From: Dioszegia crocea
Taxonomy: Eukaryota; Basidiomycota; Tremellomycetes; Tremellales; Bulleribasidiaceae
Direction: 5' to 3'
DNA: 64,000 nt
Assembly: GCA_001600615.1 (NCBI GenBank)
Contig: BCKK01000001.1
Location: 177,641 to 241,640, forward strand
In this document: in pieces, positions 26,204 to 36,675 of the stretch
Layout: each line of letters opens with the position of its first letter
How positions within the stretch are numbered: the first letter of the stretch is position 1
Made by a program: the position numbers and the translations under genes
The notes under the pieces: model-generated
Database searches by the model: none
What the model saw: only the letters and a program-made list of their open reading frames with translations
What the model was told of the DNA's origin: nothing

Positions 26204-26692
26204 ATTATACGGTCTTGAGGATCTCGAGAGTGGCGTTTTGTATATAAGCAGTCAGTATGTATACATGGTATGGTGTAGAGTGTTCTTGATTACGCGTCGG
26301 TTGACTCTACATGCTGTCATGCCCAACTGATCCATCTTCTCCCATCTAGGACATTCCATTGTTCGAAGTAGGGGCATATTACTTTGCTTCCTAGGCTTTC
26401 AAATACGCATCTTCCGGAATGTCTCTTGCTATGTTTACTTTAGGTACGAATCAAGTCGTGATGGATTGGATAGATGTCAATAGTGCATCGGCCAAGGAAG
26501 AGAGTCGCTCCGAGCATGAAGAAGAGGGGGTGTGGGATACTGGCTCGGTAGACGATGGGACGCCCCGCTCTTGGTCTCTTTATTTTCTATAACGTATAAG
26601 ATTCCAGCGAGACCATGCCGAATCTTTAGGGAACGATGAAAGCTGCAATCAATGACCGTCCATGCATCTTCCTAGTCTCTGTGAACCTACGC
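26204..26692. other. Convergent intergenic region
   Basis: This lies between the F-box-like gene and the dehydrogenase gene, which converge. No gene or repeat is seen. Confidence 0.4.
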
Positions 26693-28782
26693 TACATCCC
26701 AAAGCTAACCCCTTGCGCCAGAGGCATCTTGCTCGAGTAATTGACCGTAGCAGCGCTCCACCTGACATACTGTTTCCAGGCATCACCACCAGACTCGCGT
26801 CCCCACCCCTGCAAATCAGCCTATATCTCAACTCATGGCAAGATAACTCACGGTAGATTTGTTCCCCCCAAACCCAGCCCCAATCTCCGCGCCACTAGTC
26901 CCGACGTTGATGTTGACGATACCACAATCGCTCCCTTCTGGTCCGAGCCAAGTGCCCATAGATTGGATAGAGGAAGTGAAGAGCGAAGCGGAGAGGCCTT
27001 GAGGAACGGCGTTGTTGAGCCTAACGTCAGCTAAGACCACACTGCAACCTACTGGATAGCCTCTTCCAAAGTATCAAATTCTGCGACAGATAAGATCGGC
27101 GCAAATGTCCTACAATCAGCCGAGCCCACATCAAAACTCACTCATTCACCCAACACGGATCATCCTTGACGGGCCTAACGATAGTTGGCCAAACAAAATT
27201 CCCCTCCATATCCATCTTGCCCGACCGCTTTGTCAAAACCTCCCCTCCCCTCTTCTGAATCCCCTCTAGAGCCCGAGCGTACATCTCTACCGCACCTGGC
27301 GTGTGCAAAGGTCCGATAAGAGAGGAAGCGTCGAGAGGGTCGCCTGCGCGAAGGGTAGTTTGAGGGGAGTTGGAGTCGTAGTATTTCAGCAGCATCGAAA
27401 TGAATTGCTGTGATATCGAGCGGTGTAGGAAGAGTCGACGGGTGGAGGTGCAGCGTTGACCCCTGTGGTCAGCTTGGTCATAGTTGAACGTACGCTGTGC
27501 CGATAGCTGCAAAGATCACTGCTTGTAGGGCCATCTGAAGATCCGCATCTTTGTCGACAATCACAGCGTTGTTTCCTCCGAGCTCTAGGAGTGCCTATAT
27601 TAGCTCAGTCCAGTACTCAACTCACCTTGCCAAATCTATCCTGGACGACTTTGCCAACCTCCTTGCCGACCTTCTCGCTCCCAGTGAAGCTCACTATGGG
27701 TCAGCTCAGACCAAAATCGAGAGTGGTTCCCAGCGAGGAAACTCCGCCGACTTACCCATATCCACATCTGTACTCCCCACAATCTCCTTGCCTACAGCGA
27801 CATCCCCACATACCAAAGCCGCCACAGCTCCAGGCAGGCCATTCCTTTCCAGCACAGGCGCAATCAAACGCGCGACGGCAATAGCGCAGAGCGGAGTAGT
27901 AGGAGATGGTTTCCAGATGGTGCTGTTGCCAGTGATGAGGGCAATGGCGAGGTTCCAGCCGTACACCGCGACCTGAAGTCAGCTTTGCACAGACCTTGAC
28001 TTACTGGAAAGTTGAATGCGGAGAGGATACCGACGATACCGAGAGGGTTGGGAACTACATCAGCCTAGCCCAGACGTAGACTTACTTTCATAGATGACGT
28101 GCTCTGGGCGTTCGGAAGGTAGGACACGTCCTGCCATACTTCGAGATAGGCCGGTCGCATAGTCGCACTGATGGTCAGTCTCTGATAGATCGTAAGGACG
28201 CGATCTCGACTCCGGACCTCCTCATATCACTCCTATAGTTCGAGAGCCGAGTGATGTATCTTGACCTCTTGGGGATGGCTTCAAGGTCTGAGACTTACAA
28301 TGTCGACAAACTACAGTCAGCACCACCCAACGCTAGACTCACCTCCTGAACCTCGCCCTTGCCTTCACTCCTAATCTTGCCCATTTCCAAACTGACCAAC
28401 AGGCCCAGCTCTTCCGTCTTTGCGCCCAACACTTCCCTGATCTGCCTGAGCACCTCACCCCTTTGCGGTCCTGGCATCCTACGAAGCTGAATTGAGGCAT
28501 CTTTAGTCGCTTGAATGGCGCGTCGCGTCTCGTCCACCGTTGCCTTTTGTCAGCTCGCCCAAATACAATACCTACAGTCTTGACCCTCCCGATGACTTCT
28601 CCGGTAGTGGGACAAACGCTGTTCTGGATATCACCACTGCCACCCCATTTCCCATCGTACAATCCTGGAATTGGAGACCCGTCCGTCGGTAGATCCAGCG
28701 CTGACAAGACTTTGCTGGCTCGTGTGGAGAGGTGTCTAACGGCGAGCCGACCGCTACGGGGGAAGATACAGAGCAGTGTCAT
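26693..28782 (-). CDS. ALDH7-family aldehyde dehydrogenase (aminoadipate-semialdehyde type)
   Basis: This is an NAD(P)-dependent aldehyde dehydrogenase of the ALDH7 (antiquitin) group, whose members oxidise alpha-aminoadipic semialdehyde in lysine breakdown. From ATG 28782 the N-terminus [20 protein letters not shown] looks like a mitochondrial presequence. Later blocks are [30 protein letters not shown], the catalytic-Glu block LLELGGNNA, the catalytic-Cys block [13 protein letters not shown], and [18 protein letters not shown] near the end; the LELGGNNA form and this C-terminus are typical of ALDH7. The last exon joins in phase after an intron near 26809-26852 and ends in [13 protein letters not shown]. 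Many introns are about 30-50 nt. Substrate is inferred from the family. Confidence 0.88.
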
Positions 28783-29027
28783 GTTGATAACTTGAAGAGT
28801 GTATGATAGATAGATGAGACAGCATGATATAGATGGGACAACAAAGGTGTATGTAGCCCGGGCGGACCTTGACTTGACTCGGTTCCGGACCTCGAGCTCG
28901 GACATCGGCGAGATCCGACCCATACCTCACATCCCATAGCATATCTATACCACAGAGTAATTATCATCCCGTAGCTCGTACTGTTAGACACATGCACTTG
29001 ACATAATACCACAGAGTCTACCTTTAT

Positions 29028-30373
29028 CTACAACTTGGCAACCATCTACCCGTCAGCAAAGCGGAAGAAGAAGCAGAGAGAGCGCAAAACTCACAATGGC
29101 CAAAAGATCAGCTTGAGCCACAATTGTCTTGACCATGAGTTCCCGCCTCAACCGTAACGCTCCGTCTATCTGAAGCATCTCCTGCATCTCCTGAGCGAAC
29201 CCTCTCAACACCCCGACTGCTTCTGACCCTTTCTCTTTGGTGACTTGACCCACGGATACCTGTGCGAGTCAGCTCGGTAATCGCTAAGAGTAAGAACTTA
29301 CCAATCGCAAGACTCCAATCTCCACCTCTACCGCCGCAAACATCCGGATCGATATCGAGTCCAGCTTGCCCATAGTCGCCAGCATCTCCCTCATATCCTG
29401 CACATATCCACCAACCTCATCAAGCGCACCCCGCTTCTCTTCCCTGCCTGCAGGAATGCCGACATCGGCTGGCCCTGCCTGGTCGACAGGTTCGTTGACG
29501 AGCGGACTGATCTCGCGAGTCGAGGTGTGGGAGAGTCGGGGTGCCTTGTGAGGTTTGCTGAATAGTGGCTGATCCTCAGAATCGGATGGACTAGAAATCA
29601 GCAGATACATACGCAAAACTTACCTCAGTGATCGCATGGTCCTCTTTGAACTGCTGACGGCGGGCGATTCCTTTTCGAGGCTGGCATCAGCTAAAGCAGA
29701 TAGTGGACTTACACTCCAGATCCAGCTTCAGCTTTTCGAGGTTTTATGTGGATCGAGCACGTTCTGTGCTTCACTTGACAGCGGATGCATCTGGAGTCAG
29801 CCATGGACAGCAGAATTAACATACTTTGAGACGATCTCACTTTTCCCGTCAGCCGGGTTGAGGGCAAGCTTTACGACACAGCTGCTCCCATCTGAGACGC
29901 AAACAGGACATGGCCCGTCCTGGCCTATAAAGATCAGCTTGGTTTCATACCATCACTGACCTTCGGTATCGGTCTGGTCCGACCGAATTTTGCCCCAAAT
30001 CTGAGACACATCGAGCAGGGCCTTACGTTCGCCCTTGGCTTGCCGTATGGTCTTCAGACACTCCGACGTAGCCAGCTTATGGTCGACCTCGTCTAAGAGT
30101 TCCTGACCATCAGTCTCGACAAAGATACCAACTCACCATCCATAGAGGGTCCTTTCGAAAGTTGGGATAAGAGTCGTGTTTGGGCTGCCAGTACCTCCGA
30201 GGCTGTGGAGTTCTGGCTGCCTTCGTCTTGGCTGGCTGGGCTTGTTGTTTGTGGCGCTGGTCGCTCGGTTTAGGAGAGTCGGGTAGGTAATCGTCCTCGG
30301 AACCCGAGTCAAAGATCTCGGTAGGGGTGGGGTGATAGGAGACGGGCTTCGTTCGAGAGGGAGGGGTGACCAT
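29028..30373 (-). CDS. Cys-cluster and coiled-coil protein, possible DNA-binding regulator
   Basis: From ATG 30373 (MVTPPSRTKPVSYHPTPTEI) the protein has a basic/Pro-rich N-terminus, then DPLWMELLDEVDHKL. Splicing then assembles a cysteine cluster from two exons: GPCPVCVSDGSSC and, across a 30-odd-nt intron, SKCIRCQVKHRTCS. The C-x2-C-x5-C ... C-x2-C-x6-C spacing resembles a fungal Zn2Cys6-like cluster. A Ser/Pro linker follows, then a long amphipathic helical region (VGGYVQDMREMLATMGKLDS, EKGSEAVGVLRGFAQEMQEM). The last intron joins LLAI to MVAKL before the stop at 29028. The cluster-plus-coiled-coil layout suggests a transcription regulator, which is inference. Confidence 0.6.
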
Positions 30374-30578
30374 TTGATTATTGGTACTCTAGTAGGGAAA
30401 TGATGGGGGGATTGATGGATGACAATGCGAGGGATGGACATGAAGAGCTGAGGAAGCGAGAACAATAGGCTCCGGACTTGGGAAGCTCACACAGGTGTCC
30501 CTAATCCCCTCCACCTCAAACCCGACCGGACCGGCTTTAGCATACCTGCATGAGATAAGCGCTTACAACCCCACACTC

Positions 30579-31503
30579 CTAAAACACAGGCTGCACTGGC
30601 CTCTCCCCCGCAATCTTGACCGCCTCCGCCGCCACCATCCCCATGTCGACCAACGCCTGCACCGACTCCGTCCACGCCTTCTGGAGTTGGATAAACGTCT
30701 CCCCCGTACCCTTATACGCCCTAGCTTTACTATCCCTTTCCTTCTCTTCCCTATCGGCCTTATCCCTCTCTCTCGCCGCTTCGCTAGCCCGCTTTCCTTC
30801 TTCCTCCTTCTGGACTTGGCGCCTGAGCTTTAGTTCGGCGCGTTTGAGGTCGAGTTCGGGTGATCTTCCTTCTCCGCCGAATTGGCTTGGGAGCTGAGAA
30901 GCTGGTGGGAGTTGACTAGGAGGTGGGAGTTGGGATGCGGGTGGGAGTTGGGCTGAAGGTGGAGGTATCTACATCAGCCAGAATAAAGATCCACTCACCC
31001 ATTGAGGCTGTTCGCCCAAGCTAGAATCAGGACTTTCCATCCTCACCCTCCTCTTCTTTCGAGTCTTAGGCACCACAAGTCTTCGAGTGGGGAGTTGGGA
31101 AGCGGGAGGGAGTTGGGCTGAAGGTGGGGGTATCTACATCAGCCAGGTTAAAGACCCACTCACCCATTGAGACTCTTCGCCAAGGCTAGAATCAGGACTA
31201 TCAATCCTCGCCCTCTTCTTCTTTCCAACTTTAGGCACCACAAGTCTCTACATCAGCAAAACCCACTTCAGGACTTACTTATTGCTGCTCCTACTGGGAC
31301 GCTCACGCTCCAACACAACCTCCTCCTCTGAACTCTCGGTATCCCCACCCTCAGCTTCCGTTTCCTCCGGCTCTGTAGATCCATATTCCACCTCATCACC
31401 TGATCGGTCATACCCGTCTAGATCTGCCTCTGCCGATGACGACGATTCGGATCTGTCAATATAAGTACCCTTAGGTTTTAGATTTCCGAGTAGCGCGAGT
31501 CAT
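30579..31503 (-). CDS. Basic/Pro-rich protein with duplicated exon; frame break near start
   Basis: The C-terminal part reads clearly: a Gln-Leu-Pro-rich repeat region, a charged helix (KRAELKLRRQVQKEEEGKRA) and the end FIQLQKAWTESVQALVDMG followed by GERPVQPVF. The middle has two near-identical units of about 45 residues, each with LVVPK, a basic KKxRxR cluster, SPDSSLGE and QW, and each interrupted by a 30-nt intron at the same place. The acidic N-terminal part (SESSSSAEADLDGYDRSGDE) has no ATG in frame. An ATG at 31503 (MTRATRKSK) would supply it only if one A of an AAAA run near 31477 were absent. The protein is probably nuclear by its basic patches; the function is unknown. Confidence 0.55.
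30923..31252 (-). repeat. Two tandem 165-bp units, each holding exon parts and one intron
   Basis: Copy A (about 30923-31087) and copy B (about 31088-31252) are aligned end to end. Each carries a 30-nt intron (30969-30998 and 31134-31163) exactly 165 bp apart, and 165 minus 30 keeps the reading frame. The two introns differ at four of thirty bases. Confidence 0.85.
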
Positions 31504-31586
31504 CAGGATTGAGTAAGAATCGAGGGATAAATGAAAGAAGAAGGATTGTTGTGAGCCCAAAACGACCTTATCCGCATTGCGTAATC

Positions 31587-33307
31587 TTAACCCAAAATCC
31601 CTCTTCTCCAACGCCATATCCGCCCCAGTCTCCCTCCCCGCCCTGTATCCCAATCCACCCTGGTAGGCGGTCTACCCAACACAGCCTTCGTCGCATTGAT
31701 AGCGCTGCCTACACATCCCTCCAGCAGTGGTATTCCGGGATAAGCATAAGATCCAGCGAGATGTATGAGATCGTTGGGTGGGTGGAGGCGTGTGAAGAGG
31801 GTCGGATCGCGTAGTGGTAGAGCCCTAATATCAGCTAGCACAACGTCAGACGTACCTTTCCATCCTCGCCACTGCTAGCACGCTATTCTCGTCGATTGGG
31901 CAGACCGGATTTGTAGTCTGTAACACTGGCTCGACGTCTCGATGGGTGATAATGTGTGTGCCCATGGAATAAACCCAGTCCGGCTGGGGATGGAAGTATG
32001 GTATTGACCCTTGAGGAGTGGCGGGTGGAGATGATGACGCGTCGGATGTAGAGGATAGGGGTGGTGTGTCGTCAGGGACATCACGAGGAAGTCTGATCGG
32101 AGTGCAGAGGTTGATTTCGCGCTGATCTCCGCGCTGAGGTAGAATCGACCAATCTCTATGCGTCACGACGATAGTTTCCTATTGTCAGATTAGCCAACAT
32201 TGGACTTACCCTATATTCCACTTCTCGCAAAGCTGCTCTCATCCCCTCTACCACATCTGACTTCAAACTCTTCTGTAGCATACCCAACAAAGCCACCGCC
32301 GCGCTGGCCTGAGTTGCCAAAACCACCTGATCCACCGTGAAGTCGCCTTCGCGGGCTCTAACCCTCACTCGCCCCGACTCATACTCCAACCCCATCACTT
32401 CCTCGCCCAAACGCAAATACCCACCGCCCTGCCCTTCAACCGCTGAGGATAGCTTCGCTGCCACTGTCGCAGCGGATGATCCAGGTGCGAGGGTAAAGTG
32501 TGACGTGCCCATTGTTGAGTGGACATAATCTAGTAAAGGGCCAATGGGCGAGTCGAGAACGTCCGTTGTGGTCATTGTGCCTACGGCGGAGAAGAGGGGG
32601 AGAATTATATCTTCGATGTAAGATGTGAAAATGCCTCCGAGGGGAAGGGGGAGGGCCGCGGCGCGGGGCAAAACGGACCGGAATGGCGACAGGGGGTAGG
32701 TGAGGTGGTGTGAGACGGTAGATGTGAGGTTGCGAAGGGTATTTTGACGCGGTATGACACCGTGCCAGTTTAGAGCGGCTATGACTACCCATAACACATA
32801 CGCCAGAGCGATTCCGAGGAAATGTCGAATTGCCCTGATTATGGCTGATGGCGAGGCAAAAGCTCTGGACGGTAGAGAAGGGAGGGTAAAGCCCGACGCG
32901 CCGGTGTGGATGAAGTGTGGCTGAGATCCTAGGTGGGCGAAAGAGTAGGTGTAGTAAGTAGGCACAAGTTTCATTCCGAGGTGATGATACAGCGCGATCA
33001 GAAGCGGGTAATAGCCTACATCAGCGAGATCATGGCTGAACTCACCTCCTTGAAAGCTTCGCATAGGAACATCGACGACCCATTTCTTCCCGGCCTTAGC
33101 GACGCCTTTGCTCTCTGTCACGTCTAGTGGTATTTCCACTGAGGCAGAGTGAAAACCCAGCTTGTCGGACTACATCAGCTTTGCCTGGCGACAACATACC
33201 TTCTCGATCAGCCAAACCTCCACACCTTCCTGTCTTAGCAGATACGCAGCGGTCAGACCTGCGAGTCCGGACCCAATCACCGCCACGCTCCTTGTTGAGC
33301 GGGCCAT
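31587..33307 (-). CDS. FAD/NAD(P)-binding amine-oxidase-like protein
   Basis: From ATG 33307 the N-terminus reads RSVAVIGSGLAGLTAAYLLR, a Rossmann dinucleotide-binding motif (GxGxxG), followed by an acidic-end strand VWLIEK. A 31-nt intron joins this to SDKLGFHSASVEIPLDV. Later blocks are FQGGEFSHDLADVGYYPL, a hydrophobic helix near IALAYVLWVVIAALNW, QVVLATQASAA, and the C-terminal FAD motif region LIHLAGSYAYPGIPLLEGCV. This order fits the predicted NAD/FAD-binding oxidoreductases related to amine oxidases and desaturases (the COG2907 type). The stop is at 31587, only about 85 bp before the next minus-strand gene begins. The substrate is unknown. Confidence 0.75.
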
Positions 33308-33767
33308 TTCAGTAGTTAGCAATGATCTTCCATCTGCACCTTGAACATTTTGGCTGGGCTGGAAGATCTGGCCAGAAGGCTGTACGTAAGGGTCCGGAAT
33401 TTTCCTGAAACGGAATTCCGGTTTCAGGTCACGTGACTGGGCTTGGCAACATGACTCTCTGCAGCTTGTCTTCTACGCTAGTTCTCATGCATGCATCATA
33501 GCTATACTCACTGTGCTGCGAGGGATCTGACCATGCAAAGGGACACCTAGACTTGACCGGCGCGGCAATCGATACTCTACTGTACTCTACGGCCGAGACC
33601 GAGCTAAGAATGCGATCGGCTAATCCCGTACCGGATATTCGTCATAGCCGACATCAGGCCGGGTCCTTTCAGGGTTAGTGTGGGGCAACGGAGTCTCCGA
33701 ACCAAGAGTCAGGAGGTATAACTACTGCACCCACACAGTCGATATCCCACATACATACTCACATACA
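33308..33767. promoter_or_regulatory. Divergent promoter, oxidoreductase and acetyl-CoA synthetase
   Basis: This 460-bp region separates divergent starts. It contains a 25-bp inverted repeat at 33404-33428 (arms CCTGAAAC and GTTTCAGG around GGAATTCC) and, touching it, the palindrome GTCACGTGAC at 33428-33437. CACGTG is the core site of bHLH factors. No gene is supported. Confidence 0.6.
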
Positions 33768-34994
33768 ATGGGCAAAGTACACGGTCTCCCTGATTCAGTC
33801 GACGAAGCGAACGACATCTTCCCCCCACCTCCTAGGTTGCAGGGGCAAGATGGCCGACCCAAACCTCACATTGGACCCGACTACAAATCCTACCTCCAGG
33901 TGTACGAACAGACTGTAGGAAAGAACAGTGACAAGTGGTGGAAAGAGACGGCAGAGAAGGAGTTGAGCTGGTTTACACCATTCAAAACTGTCAGGGCGGG
34001 AGGGTTTGAGCATGGAAATGTTCAGTGGTTGTAAGTTTGAGTTTGGTTGTGCTGATTTCAGCCCCGAGGGAACCCTCAACGCAGCATACAATTGTCTCGA
34101 CCGACACTTCTATGCCGACCCCCAAGGCACTGCCATCATTTACGAAGCGGACGAGCCTTCTGAAGGGCGTGAAATCTCCTGGGCAGAACTCATGCAGGAG
34201 ACTTGCCGAGTCGCGAATGTGCTCAAAGACTGGGGTGTCAAGAAGGGCGATACCGTTAGCATCTAGTGAGTGTACACATGGCGAAGCTGATGTAGCCTTC
34301 CGATGACTTGGCAAGCTGCTGCGGCGTTTTTGGCCTGTGCCAGGATTGGCGCTGTGCACTCTGCGGTGTTTGCGGGTTTCAGCGCCGAAAGTCTCAGAGA
34401 CAGAGTGAATGATTGCGACTGTCGCGTTCTGATTACTACGGAGTGAGTGTGGGCGAGGCCAAGCTGACCCTTAGTGAAGGAAAGCGAGGCGGCAAGACCA
34501 TTGCCACTAAAGCAAGTAAGTCTAGTGGCGAATAGTGCTAATGCCAGTCGTCGATAACGCCCTCGAGAGCTGCCCCTTGGTCGAACATGTTCTAGTGCTC
34601 CAACGCACCGGCGGTAAAGTCACAATGAAGGATGGACGAGACAAATGGTGGCATGAAGAATGCGAAAAGGTCCAACCCACCTGCCCTTGCGAGCCTATGA
34701 ACTCGGAAGACCCCCTCTTCATCCTCTACGTAAGTCCGACCCTAGCCTCGCTGACCATAGACCTCCGGCTCAACTGGTAAACCCAAAGGAGTCGTCCACT
34801 CCACCGGAGGTTACATCCTCCAAGCTCTCCTTTCGGTCAAATACGTATTTGACGTCCACCCCGGAGACCGTTTCGCCTGCATGGCCGATGTCGGATGGAT
34901 CACAGGTCACACCTACATTGTCTACGGTCCCTTGGCGAACGGCGTCGCTACGACGATATTCGAATCTACCCCCGTCTACCCCACCCCATCGCGC

Positions 34995-35026
<32 letters not shown>

Positions 35027-36009
35027 CCAACTCTACACTGCCCCAACTGCCATCCGTCTCTTGCGTCAGCTAGGCGAACAACACGTTAAAGACCACGATC
35101 TCAGCTCTTTGCGCGTGCTCGGTACCGTTGGCGAACCCATCAACCCGGAAGCCTGGCACTGGTATAATGAAATTGCGGGCAAATCCCAATGCGCAATTGT
35201 CGACACCTACTGGATGACGGAGACGGGTTCACACGCTGTTGCCCCGCTACCTGGAGCCATCCCTACCAAACCTGGATCTGCCACTTTCCCATGCTTCGGG
35301 TATGATCTCGAAATCATCGACCCCCAGACTGGCAAAGTCCTCACTGGGAATGATGTCGAGGGTGTTCTCGTCGCCAGGGATCACTGGCCGAGTTTGGCAC
35401 GGACAGTCTACAAGGACCACAAGCGATACCTTGAAACGTACATGAAGCCCTACCCCGGTTTCTTCTTCTTTGGGGATGGCGCAGCGAGAGATTCGGACGG
35501 ATATCTCTGGATCAAGGGACGTGTGGATGGTGAGTTTAGCTCCGGCCGAGCTAATGTCAGACGTAATCAACGTATCAGGTCACAGATTGTCCACGGCCGA
35601 AGTGGAGTCTGCCCTAATCCTGCACAAGGGCGTAGCCGAGACTGCCGTTGTGGGGTGCCACGACGACGTGACAGGTCAAGCAGTCTACGCGTTTGTCACT
35701 ATGAAGCCTGAGTTTGATCAGGACAATATCGACCCGGCAGCTCTGAACAAAGAACTTGCGATTCAAGTTAGGAAGTCAATCGGGCCTTTCGCGGCGCCGA
35801 AGAAGATTGTAAGTTGACCTCAAGGCCAAGGCTGATATCAGTACCTCGTTAATGATCTGCCTAAGACGCGATCTGGAAAGATTGTCCGAAGGGTGTTGAG
35901 GAAGATTGTGGCGGGTGAGGCGGATCAGTTGGGAGATTTGTCGTCGGTTGCTGAACCGAGCGTGATTGATGATATCATCAAGAAGGTTGAGGCTACCAAG
36001 GCGAAGTAA
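33768..36009 (+). CDS. ACS1: Acetyl-CoA synthetase (AMP-forming)
   Basis: The enzyme makes acetyl-CoA from acetate, ATP and CoA in cytosol and nucleus, feeding lipid synthesis and histone acetylation. From ATG 33768 the family blocks appear in order: [40 protein letters not shown], the phosphate-binding loop [64 protein letters not shown] and the [11 protein letters not shown] block with the catalytic Lys. Introns fixed by codon joins are 34031-34061 (31 nt), 34266-34295 (30) and 34443-34474 (32). A GFFFFGDG segment replaces the more usual GYYFTGDG. It shares a divergent promoter with an oxidoreductase gene. Confidence 0.97.
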
Positions 36010-36675
36010 GGGAAAGAAGCAATAGTGTATAATAGTATCATGAAAGAAGTCTTTTGCTCAGGGCAAGGTATGGCCACGCACCAGCTCCAAGAGGCTCGGA
36101 GCTGCAACTTGTCGCTGGACCACTCGAAGGGGGGATTACGGCACTCCGCTCGACGCCGATGGAGCCCCGCACTGACCCTGACTCCTCATTCCTTAATTCT
36201 TTGTTACACCTCTCCAAAGTTGGCCTTCACTTGCGAGTGCTGTCTGGCAGTCTATCATCGGACCAGTCTGTACACCACCGATATACATTGACGCACAAGA
36301 AACATACACATCGATACAGGCGTCGACAAAACCCCGCAATGCAAGCCTAAATTTGCTCCCGTAAGTTGCCACAACGCGCTCCAGACACATCGCTCCGTTT
36401 ATCGACTCTAACTTGCATGACATACAGTAAGTTACGCATCTAGTCGACGCCGAGATCTTAATCATGCGCAATGCGACAAACATGCACCCCTGCAGGCTCC
36501 TGAGGCCACTTGCGGACTCGGCAGGATGCGGAGCCGGATACGCGTATACGCGCCGAGCTCCGTGCCGTGCCTGACAAAGGACCCCCTTCGGACCGCCATC
36601 TGGTGCCGATACGCGCGTTGCTCCAGCTGAACATCTACAGCGAGGTGTTAATCATGACTCCCATCTCCACACACC
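36010..36675. other. Intergenic upstream of the first ABC transporter
   Basis: This is the promoter and leader of the transporter gene at 36676. A CG-rich alternating stretch (CGGATACGCGTATACGCGCCG, 36535-36555) is near-palindromic. A possible leader intron with a GTAAGT donor lies near 36361. No coding gene is supported. Confidence 0.45.

Noticed and set aside
31471..31653. 60-residue frame ending MTRATRKSKT
   Set aside because: It overlaps the end of the oxidoreductase gene in another frame. Only its last ATG is of interest, as the possible start of the next gene.
36535..36555. Near-palindromic CGG...CCG stretch upstream of ABC transporter 1
   Set aside because: It does not match the TCCGYGGR consensus and is mostly alternating purine-pyrimidine, so it is not called a drug-response site.
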